Source of the DNA: Acetofilamentum sp.
GTDB taxonomy: Bacteria > Bacteroidota > Bacteroidia > Bacteroidales > JAADGE01
DNA length: 13,342 nt
Assembly: GCA_020720705.1 (NCBI GenBank)
Contig: DYOJ01000037.1
Location: 1 to 13,342, forward strand
Direction: 5' to 3'
The notes under the pieces were generated by a model that was not told the origin of the DNA, made no database searches, and worked only from the letters and a program-made list of their open reading frames with translations. Positions 6,979 through 13,342 of the stretch are shown here, in pieces. Each line of letters starts with the position of its first letter. The stretch's first letter is position 1. The translations under genes were made by a program, and so were the position numbers.

Positions 6979-7511
6979 TGGACATCATGTTTTATATTTT
7001 TTCCACAATCATTTTGGTTTTCTCCGTGCTGACTGTAACAAGTCGAAAAATTTTGCGCGCTGCCACTTATTTGTTGTTTGTGCTGATTGCAACAGCAGGT
7101 CTCTATTTTCTGCTTAATTATCAATTTATTGCAGCCATTCAGCTTACACTTTATGCGGGTGGTATCGTAGTTCTAATCATCTTTTCGATACTACTCACAA
7201 GTCATATCAGCCAAAGTTTTGAACCTGTCGGGAAGCTCAAAACCATAGCATCCGGCTTGGCTTCGGTTGCAGGAGCATTACTTACGCTGACAGTATTGTT
7301 GGAACACGAATTTACCGCAAGCACAAAACCTCCGGTGGATGTAAATATGGAATCCATCGGCTTAAGTTTGCTCAGTTACGAGCGAGACGGTTTTGTTCTG
7401 CCTTTTGAGGTTATTTCCGTATTGCTGCTTGCTGCCATGATAGGCGCTATTGTGATAGCAAAAAAATCAGAAGAAAAAGTTACAAATCAAGAAAACAATA
7501 AATCATTATGA
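6978..7511 (+). CDS. nuoJ: NADH-quinone oxidoreductase subunit J
   Basis: NuoJ is a membrane subunit of the charged axis next to NuoK and NuoA. At 177 residues it shows five hydrophobic segments. The third holds the family block NYQFIAAIQLTLYAGGIVVL (47-66), with Tyr59 at the position of the well-studied E. coli Tyr59 in the pi-bulge helix. The last segment, LPFEVISVLLLAAMIGAIV, lies near the C-terminus and is followed by a polar lysine/glutamate-rich tail. The start overlaps the nuoI stop by one base, and the end overlaps nuoK by four bases (ATGA), so I, J and K are translationally coupled. Confidence 0.95.
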   Translation: MDIMFYIFSTIILVFSVLTVTSRKILRAATYLLFVLIATAGLYFLLNYQFIAAIQLTLYAGGIVVLIIFSILLTSHISQSFEPVGKLKTIASGLASVAGALLTLTVLLEHEFTASTKPPVDVNMESIGLSLLSYERDGFVLPFEVISVLLLAAMIGAIVIAKKSEEKVTNQENNKSL

Positions 7512-7825
7512 TACCAAATATTCCGCTTTCGTATTTTTTTGTAGTCGGAACATTGATGTTTTTTATCGGGGTGTTCGGTTTTCTGACACGTCGAAATCTG
7601 ATAACAATATTAATGTCTGTTGAATTGATACTTAACTCTGTGAATATCAATTTTGTAGCCGTTAATCGTTATCTTTTCCCCGATAACATGCACGGACACT
7701 TTTTTACCATATTCATTATCGCCATAGCCGCAAGCGAAGCCGCTGTTGCAATTGCGATTATCTTGAATATTTATCGAAAATTCAAAACAATCAATGTTGA
7801 AAATGTGAGCGAAATGAAGTATTAA
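7508..7825 (+). CDS. nuoK: NADH-quinone oxidoreductase subunit K
   Basis: NuoK is a small three-helix subunit related to MrpC that carries two membrane glutamates of the proton path. Both are visible: Glu39 in LMSVELILNSVNINF (TM2) and Glu77 in IAASEAAVAIAI (TM3), matching E. coli Glu36 and Glu72. The length of 105 residues is normal. The ATGA overlap with nuoJ indicates coupled translation. The following 59-base spacer to nuoL shows no promoter or terminator. Confidence 0.96.
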   Translation: MIPNIPLSYFFVVGTLMFFIGVFGFLTRRNLITILMSVELILNSVNINFVAVNRYLFPDNMHGHFFTIFIIAIAASEAAVAIAIILNIYRKFKTINVENVSEMKY

Positions 7826-7884
7826 TACTTGTGTTCGTTCGTAAAATATTTTAAGAAACAGTATAAATTCACAAATATTCAGAC

Positions 7885-9804
7885 ATGGATTTTACTTACA
7901 CCATCCTCATTCCGCTGATACCCTTGTTTTCGTTCCTGATAATCGGGTTTCTGCACAATAAATTATCGAATACCGTAGCCTCCGGTATCGGCATCACTGC
8001 GCTCACGGCTTCGTTTGTAATGTCGTATTATACGGCATACAAATATTTTTTCACAACCGAAAAAATTGACGGGGCTTATCAAAAAATAATCGGCTACAAC
8101 ACCGTTTGGTTGCAGTTCACCGAGAATCTACACATTGATATGGGTACACTTATAGACCCGATTTCGGTGATGATGCTTGTGGTGGTTTCAACCGTATCGC
8201 TTATGGTTCACATCTATAGCACCGGATACATGAAAGGCGAAGACGGATTTAACCGTTTTTACTCGTTTCTGTCATTGTTCAGTTTTTCCATGTTCGGCTT
8301 AGTTGTATCAACCAACATTTTTCAAATGTATGTCTTTTGGGAATTGGTGGGCGTATCCTCGTTTTTGTTGATAGGATATTATTACGACAAACCTTCTGCC
8401 GTAGCGGCATCCAAAAAGGCATTTATTGTAACACGTTTTGCCGATATGTTTTTCCTTATCGGGATATTAACCGTGGGATATATTACCGATACGTATGATT
8501 TTCTGGCACTTACAGACCCATCCGGTTCGGCGATTGCACAAGGCGGAGGCATTTTGTTTATGGGTATGTCCACCATGACATGGGCGTTGATTTTGATTTT
8601 TATGGGTGGCGCAGGTAAATCAGCCATGATGCCGTTTCACATTTGGTTACCCGATGCCATGGAAGGACCGACACCGGTGTCGGCACTCATACACGCTGCT
8701 ACAATGGTTGTTGCAGGCGTATATTTAGTTGCACGGTTGTTTCCTGTTTACAGCATTTCCGCACCCGATGCTTTGGAGGTGGTTGCTTATGTCGGGGCGA
8801 TATCTTCGTTGTTTGCAGCAATCGTAGCAACTACGCAGTTCGATATCAAGCGTGTGCTGGCTTTTTCAACCATGTCGCAAATCGGATACATGATAACGGC
8901 ACTCGGCGTTTCCGGCATGCACGGACACGAAGGGGTAGGGTATATGGCTTCGATGTTCCATTTGTTCACACATGCTATGTTCAAAGCATTGTTATTCTTG
9001 GGAGCGGGTGCAGTAATTCATGCCGTACACAGCAATTTAATGAACGAAATGGGCGGTTTGCGAAAATATCTGCCCGTAACACATATTACTTTTTTAATTG
9101 CAACTTTGACAATCGCCGGAGTGCCTCCGCTTTCGGGTTTTTTCAGTAAAGACGAAATTTTAGTGGCAGCATTTCATCACGATAAATTTATTTTCTTCAT
9201 CCAATTATTTGTCGCCGGATTGACAGCCTTTTATATGTTCCGACTGTATTTCAGGGTTTTCTGGAACAAAGAACCTCACTATCACCACACACCGCATGAT
9301 GCTCCGATGAGTATGAAATTTCCGCTCATGTTTTTGGCTATGTTCTCCTTTGTTGCCGGATTTCTACCCTTCAATGAATGGATAACTGTGGACGGCAAAG
9401 CCATCGAAATTCATACCGAGTGGGTTGTTGCCATACCGGCTACTCTGTTTGGTTTAATCGGCATAGCGATAGCAATGGTAATGTACAAGAAAGAAACAGC
9501 AATTCCGGACAAAATATCGGCAGCTTTCGGGAAATTTTACAAATGGACATTCAATAAATTTTATTTTGATGAAATTTACATGTTCGTTACGCATAAAATT
9601 ATTTTCAATATCGTCTCGAAATCAGTAGCTTGGTTCGACCGCAATGTTGTGGATGCAACGATGGACGGAATCGGACATGTAACCGAAAAATCCGCAGAAA
9701 TGATAAAAGGATTACAGTCCGGACAGATACAAAAATATGGTTTTGTGTTCATTTCCGGTGCAATTATTATAGCTATTGCCTTTATTCTAAATTTGTTCTA
9801 TTAA
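7885..9804 (+). CDS. nuoL: NADH-quinone oxidoreductase subunit L (antiporter-like)
   Basis: NuoL is the distal pump subunit. It has 639 residues and includes the long C-terminal extension expected of NuoL: after about residue 530 a hydrophilic, amphipathic stretch representing the lateral helix is followed by a final TM (about 618-637). Pump residues are intact: Glu153 in FWELVG (TM5), Lys245 in GAGKSAMMPFHIWLPDAMEG (TM7), and Lys422 in GFFSKDEIL (TM12). Other family blocks are PTPVSALIHAATMVVAGVYL and FDIKRVLAFSTMSQIGYM. Its own features are histidine-rich: HYHHTPHDAP lies in a loop near residues 467-476. It starts 59 bases after nuoK and ends 26 bases before nuoM. Confidence 0.97.
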   Translation: MDFTYTILIPLIPLFSFLIIGFLHNKLSNTVASGIGITALTASFVMSYYTAYKYFFTTEKIDGAYQKIIGYNTVWLQFTENLHIDMGTLIDPISVMMLVVVSTVSLMVHIYSTGYMKGEDGFNRFYSFLSLFSFSMFGLVVSTNIFQMYVFWELVGVSSFLLIGYYYDKPSAVAASKKAFIVTRFADMFFLIGILTVGYITDTYDFLALTDPSGSAIAQGGGILFMGMSTMTWALILIFMGGAGKSAMMPFHIWLPDAMEGPTPVSALIHAATMVVAGVYLVARLFPVYSISAPDALEVVAYVGAISSLFAAIVATTQFDIKRVLAFSTMSQIGYMITALGVSGMHGHEGVGYMASMFHLFTHAMFKALLFLGAGAVIHAVHSNLMNEMGGLRKYLPVTHITFLIATLTIAGVPPLSGFFSKDEILVAAFHHDKFIFFIQLFVAGLTAFYMFRLYFRVFWNKEPHYHHTPHDAPMSMKFPLMFLAMFSFVAGFLPFNEWITVDGKAIEIHTEWVVAIPATLFGLIGIAIAMVMYKKETAIPDKISAAFGKFYKWTFNKFYFDEIYMFVTHKIIFNIVSKSVAWFDRNVVDATMDGIGHVTEKSAEMIKGLQSGQIQKYGFVFISGAIIIAIAFILNLFY

Positions 9805-9830
9805 CTCATTAATTCAGAAAATCAGAAGAA

Positions 9831-11330
9831 ATGAATATATTATCGCTCTTAGTCCTTGTGCCGGTATTGACGGTTGCCGCAATTTTGCTTGCGAAGGACA
9901 ATAAACAAACTCGGCTATACTCAGCCGTGGGAATGAGCATACAACTCATTCTGTCCGGAATTTTAGTTTACATGTATATCCAAGAACGTAATGCCGGAAA
10001 TACGGAATTGATGCTTTTTGTGAAAGATTATGTTTGGTTTGAAAGTTTGAATATCCACTATGCCGTCGGGGTGGACGGAATAGCGGTTGCCATGATAGCT
10101 CTGACATCCGTAATTATTTTTACGGGCATATTTGCAAGTTGGGAGGTCTTTAATTTGCATCGTGAGTTTTTCATTTCGCTTATTGTGCTTTCAACCGGTG
10201 TTTTCGGTTTCTTTATTTCTTTGGATTTATTTACAATGTTCCTCTTTTACGAAGTTGCCGTTATTCCGATGTACTTGTTGATAGGTATTTGGGGAAGCGG
10301 CAAAAAGGAATATTCCGCCATGAAATTAACCCTGATGCTTATGGCAGGCTCGGCATTGTTATTGGTCGGATTACTCGGAATTTATATGCACTCCGCACCG
10401 GAAGGCGCACCTTTGACCATGAATATCATGGAGATAGCTAAATATGATATTCCCGTTGAAGTGCAACGTTTTCTGTTCCCGTTTACGTTTATCGGCTTTG
10501 GAATTTTGGGGGCACTCTTTCCGTTCCATACTTGGTCGCCGGACGGACATGCCTCAGCACCTACTGCAGTTTCGATGTTGCACGCAGGCGTGTTGATGAA
10601 ACTCGGCGGCTACGGCGCATTTCGTATTGCAATGTTTCTGTTGCCCGAAGCTGCAAACGAGCAAGCATGGTTCTTTTTATTGCTTACCGGAGGCAGCGTG
10701 GTTTACGGAGCTTTGGGTGCAATAAAACAAAAAGACCTTAAATATATCAATGCCTATTCGTCAGTGAGCCATTGCGGTTTGATACTTTTCGGGATATTGA
10801 TGATAACTAAAACCGCAATAACCGGAGCGATAATTCAAATGATTTCGCACGGAATTATGACTGCACTTTTCTTTGCCCTTATCGGCATGATATACGGTCG
10901 CACGCATACGCGAATGATACATGAAATGGGCGGTTTGATGAAAGTTATACCTTTCCTCGGCGTGGCTTATGTTATCGGAGGCTTGGCTTCGCTGGGTTTG
11001 CCCGGACTAAGCGGTTTTGTTGCCGAAATGATGATTTTTGCCGGTTCGTTTGAACATGCCGATACTTTTCATAGAGTTTTGACGATTTTTGCAATCACAG
11101 CAATTGTTATCACGGCAGTCTATATTTTGAGGGTCGTCGGGATATTGTTACTCGGTCCGGTAAAAAACAAACACTTTTTCGAGCTGAAAGATGCAAAATG
11201 GTGGGAACGTTTACCGCTTATTACCCTTATTGCAGCAATTGCATTTATCGGGATTGCTCCGTTTTGGATAATTGAGCTTATAGACGAAAGCCTTGTTCCG
11301 TTGATGGATAAATTATTAAGTATTCAATAA
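9831..11330 (+). CDS. nuoM: NADH-quinone oxidoreductase subunit M (antiporter-like, TM7 lysine absent)
   Basis: NuoM is the middle antiporter-like pump subunit. At 499 residues it has the normal length with about 14 hydrophobic segments. Glu141 in FYEVAVIP (TM5), Lys257 in AGVLMKLGGYG (TM8) and Glu399 in SGFVAEMMIFAGSF (TM12) match known functional residues. The TM7 lysine that pairs with the TM5 glutamate in E. coli (Lys234, in VKMPVVPLHGW) is not there. The aligned stretch here is GFGILGALFPFHTW, placing Leu226 (codon TTG at 10506-10508) at that column. The following loop SPDGHASAPTAVSMLHAG has three histidines nearby (233, 240, 251). The reading frame and flanks are intact, so it is not a broken gene. 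Proton transfer may use a different residue in this subunit. Confidence 0.96.
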   Translation: MNILSLLVLVPVLTVAAILLAKDNKQTRLYSAVGMSIQLILSGILVYMYIQERNAGNTELMLFVKDYVWFESLNIHYAVGVDGIAVAMIALTSVIIFTGIFASWEVFNLHREFFISLIVLSTGVFGFFISLDLFTMFLFYEVAVIPMYLLIGIWGSGKKEYSAMKLTLMLMAGSALLLVGLLGIYMHSAPEGAPLTMNIMEIAKYDIPVEVQRFLFPFTFIGFGILGALFPFHTWSPDGHASAPTAVSMLHAGVLMKLGGYGAFRIAMFLLPEAANEQAWFFLLLTGGSVVYGALGAIKQKDLKYINAYSSVSHCGLILFGILMITKTAITGAIIQMISHGIMTALFFALIGMIYGRTHTRMIHEMGGLMKVIPFLGVAYVIGGLASLGLPGLSGFVAEMMIFAGSFEHADTFHRVLTIFAITAIVITAVYILRVVGILLLGPVKNKHFFELKDAKWWERLPLITLIAAIAFIGIAPFWIIELIDESLVPLMDKLLSIQ

Positions 11331-11359
11331 GTCAAACATTTCAGAAAAATATCAAGGTT

Positions 11360-12799
11360 ATGAATATTGAAACCTTTTTACTGATGCGACATGAGTTAAT
11401 GCTCATAATCACAATATTAGTCGTATTACTTCTCGAACTGATATTGCCGGAACACGGCAAATCAAAATTTATTCCGCTTACCGTATTTGCTTTTGCGGCA
11501 AATGTTGTCGTAGGCTTTCTACCTCAAAGCGAAGGCATTGCTTTTGGCGGAATGTTTGTAATGAGCGATATGCAGTTTGTTATGAAAAATATTCTCAATA
11601 TCGGGGTGTTTATCGTACTGTTGCAAGCCGTTCCGTGGTTACGAAAATCAGAAAATCAAAAAAACTCTTTCGAGTTTGTAGTGTTACTTATTTCAACCTT
11701 GGTCGGGATGGATTTTATGATTTCCTCCGGCGATTTTCTCATGTTCTATCTTGGTTTAGAGTTGGCTACAATTCCCGTTGCAGCACTTGCGGCTTATGAC
11801 AAAAGTAAAATTGAATCGGCAGAAGCAGGAATCAAACTAATACTCTCATCCGCACTTTCGTCGGGCGTATTACTGTTCGGATTGTCAATATTTTACATGC
11901 TTTCAGGTTCTATCTATTTCGGAGATGTTGCAAAAGCGGTAACTGCCGAAACTGTTTCACCCTTGCTGGTTTTAGGCTTGATATTCTTTTTTGCCGGCAT
12001 GGCTTTCAAAATATCGCTCGTTCCGTTCCACTTGTGGACAGCCGATGTTTACGAAGGTTCGCCAATAAACGTAACTTCTTATCTTTCAGTAATTTCAAAA
12101 GCAGCAGCTTCTTTTATTTTTGCAATTATTGTGTTCAAAGTTTTTGGACAAATTGCAAATGTTTGGCAAAATGTAATTTATGTTTTGGCAATTCTGACCA
12201 TGACGGTCGGTAATCTCTTTGCTATAAGGCAAAATAATTTGAAAAGATTTTTGGCATTTTCGTCCATCGCGCAAGCCGGTTTTATCATGCTCGGTATCAT
12301 CAGCAACGACAATATCGGGATGACTGCTATAATCTATTTCTCTTTAATCTACATTTTTACAAATTTAGCAGCCTTTGGTGTGGTGAGTGCAGTGTCAAAC
12401 GCCTCCGGAAAGGAAACCATTAAAGAATACAACGGTTTATACAAAACCAATCCCAAACTCAGTTTGGTTCTTATGCTCGCATTGTTTTCGTTGGCAGGTA
12501 TTCCGCCTGTTGCCGGATTTTTCGGAAAATTCTTTTTGTTTACTTCCGCAGCAAAGGGCGGATATTATTGGTTGATTTTAATTGCCGTTTTAAACGCAAC
12601 TATCTCATTGTATTACTATTTGCTTGTAATCCGTGCCATGTTTATTGAGAAAAATGAAACCCCGATACCAACTTTTAAATCAAATATCTTTGAGCGTATC
12701 GGATTGGTAATGAGTGTAGTGGGGATTTTTGCCGTTGGTTTTGTAGGGGCACTTTATGAGCACATTAAACAAGCCGTTGATACATTTATTTTGTTCTAA
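11360..12799 (+). CDS. nuoN: NADH-quinone oxidoreductase subunit N (antiporter-like)
   Basis: NuoN is the antiporter-like subunit nearest to NuoK. At 479 residues it has the normal length. The pump residues are all present and at nearly the E. coli positions: Glu134 in LGLELATIPVAAL (TM5), Lys217 in MAFKISLVPFHLWTADVYEG (TM7), Lys247 in SVISKAAASF (TM8) and Lys390 in GFFGKFFLF (TM12). It is the last recognised complex I gene. The small downstream gene starts 17 bases after its stop, so the two are very likely on one transcript. Confidence 0.97.
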   Translation: MNIETFLLMRHELMLIITILVVLLLELILPEHGKSKFIPLTVFAFAANVVVGFLPQSEGIAFGGMFVMSDMQFVMKNILNIGVFIVLLQAVPWLRKSENQKNSFEFVVLLISTLVGMDFMISSGDFLMFYLGLELATIPVAALAAYDKSKIESAEAGIKLILSSALSSGVLLFGLSIFYMLSGSIYFGDVAKAVTAETVSPLLVLGLIFFFAGMAFKISLVPFHLWTADVYEGSPINVTSYLSVISKAAASFIFAIIVFKVFGQIANVWQNVIYVLAILTMTVGNLFAIRQNNLKRFLAFSSIAQAGFIMLGIISNDNIGMTAIIYFSLIYIFTNLAAFGVVSAVSNASGKETIKEYNGLYKTNPKLSLVLMLALFSLAGIPPVAGFFGKFFLFTSAAKGGYYWLILIAVLNATISLYYYLLVIRAMFIEKNETPIPTFKSNIFERIGLVMSVVGIFAVGFVGALYEHIKQAVDTFILF

Positions 12800-12816
12800 A
12801 TTAAATTTGTTACATC

Positions 12817-13143
12817 ATGTCAAAATTAGTCGGAAAATACGGAGCGGATGAGATACAGGGCGCAAAATGCCGTGTAGTAGAATCCGGAATCAGCAAAGAA
12901 CGCGCAGATTTTCTTAAAGAAATTTTGGAATACAATAAATTTGAAGTAAAAGTTGTACTTGAAAAAAAGAAAGTCGAAACGACACCGGATACTTACAAAA
13001 TCGGAGTTACCGACTTGGTGTTTAATCCTACGGTGGCAATATTTGAACGCAGCCTGAAACACAAGAGCGGAAAACGAATCACTCCCGCATTTTGGAATCA
13101 AGAAGAAAAAGAAATTAAACCCTATTATTGGACACGTCAATAG
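12817..13143 (+). CDS. Uncharacterised 108-residue soluble protein at the end of the nuo operon
   Basis: I cannot assign this protein to a family with a known function. It has no signal peptide and no TM segment, is rich in Lys and Glu, and has a single cysteine (Cys18), so it is unlikely to hold an Fe-S cluster alone. The N-terminal half looks alpha/beta: VVESGISKERADFLKEIL (20-37) is probably a helix, followed by a strand with FEVKVVLEKKK. The C-terminal half holds YKIGVTDLVFNPTVAIFERS (60-79), then GKRITPAFWNQ and the aromatic end PYYWTRQ. It lies 17 bases after nuoN and 20 bases before a strong terminator, and its codon and base use resemble the nuo genes. From position it may help assemble complex I, regulate it, or dock an electron donor; this is inference. 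It looks like a real gene because of its compact spacing and ordered composition. Confidence 0.85.
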   Translation: MSKLVGKYGADEIQGAKCRVVESGISKERADFLKEILEYNKFEVKVVLEKKKVETTPDTYKIGVTDLVFNPTVAIFERSLKHKSGKRITPAFWNQEEKEIKPYYWTRQ

Positions 13144-13163
13144 TCCTGTTTTTGCACAAACGG

Positions 13164-13198
13164 AAAAATCGCACGCAATTTTGAGTGCGATTTTTTTT
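13164..13198 (+). terminator. Intrinsic terminator of the nuo operon
   Basis: AAAAATCGCAC at 13164-13174 pairs perfectly with GTGCGATTTTT at 13185-13195 around a ten-base loop, and the right arm runs into a tract of eight T. The stem starts 20 bases after the stop of the small last gene. As the left arm begins with A residues, it could also work for a transcript arriving from the right. It is the only strong terminator-like hairpin I see after the start of nuoA. Confidence 0.9.
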
Positions 13199-13342
13199 GC
13201 AAAAGGTTCGCATTGAAAAATTCAAATATTAAGTGCTTAAAAAATCGTATTTCTAAATTTCGATGTAGTTTAAAAACAAGTACTTGGTTCGACTTTACGA
13301 AGTTAAAGATTTCGGCAAAGTTTGTGCTTAGAACAGTTTAGC
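13199..13342. other. Non-coding tail after the terminator
   Basis: No gene is supported here. Three small symmetric motifs are visible: TTAAGTGCTTAA (13229-13240, imperfect centre), CAAGTACTTG (13278-13287, perfect) and CTTTA/TAAAG arms at 13293-13308 around a six-base loop. No complete TAnnTTTG box was found. The stretch may be a promoter region of a gene beyond the window or part of a dispersed repeat. Confidence 0.35.

Noticed and set aside
8643..9149. A 168-codon open frame on the plus strand inside nuoL
   Set aside because: It is an alternate frame of the highly conserved NuoL core; the product is rich in Cys and Arg with no domain pattern.
13139..13340. A minus-strand frame without stops from about 13340 down to 13139
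   Set aside because: It has no ATG start, crosses the strong terminator hairpin and ends at the nuo operon edge; it looks like chance.

Overview
The window looks like a chromosomal segment of a Bacteroidota (Bacteroidetes) bacterium, probably one living largely anaerobically. Three observations suggest this. The DNA is AT-rich with almost no Shine-Dalgarno sites. The promoter in front of the main operon fits the Bacteroidota pattern TTTG-N19-TAnnTTTG exactly. The respiratory complex I operon has the eleven-subunit layout (nuoA-D, nuoH-N, no nuoE, nuoF or nuoG) known from this phylum. The species cannot be named from the sequence alone.

Left part (1-2241, minus strand): a MacB/FtsX-type ABC transporter permease runs off the left edge, with only its last codon(s) cut. 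Upstream of it on the same strand lies an NfsA/FRP-type FMN nitroreductase. A 309-base AT-rich spacer (2242-2550) separates the nitroreductase from the divergent nuo operon and holds a promoter for each direction, the nuo one being clear.

Main part (2551-13143, plus strand): nuoA, nuoB, nuoC, nuoD, nuoH, nuoI, nuoJ, nuoK, nuoL, nuoM, nuoN and then a 108-residue soluble protein of unknown function, all in one direction. Most genes overlap or lie within about 60 bases of each other. Two 160-base spacers (nuoC-nuoD and nuoD-nuoH) carry repeats or inverted repeats. A strong intrinsic terminator at 13164-13198 ends the operon just after the small gene, so that gene is probably the twelfth member of the transcript.

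How it works together: NuoB, C, D and I form the connecting (Q) module with three 4Fe-4S clusters (one in NuoB, two in NuoI). NuoH closes the quinone chamber. NuoA, J and K carry the start of the charged axis, and NuoN, M and L are the antiporter-like pumping subunits. The NADH-oxidising module NuoEFG is not encoded here, so the electron donor is open (reduced ferredoxin, flavodoxin or another donor protein are candidates). The most notable points are the uncharacterised twelfth gene, the absence of the usual pump lysine in TM7 of NuoM (Leu226 instead) while NuoL and NuoN keep theirs, and the strand-asymmetric repeat spacer between nuoC and nuoD. The last 144 bases after the terminator hold no gene I can support.
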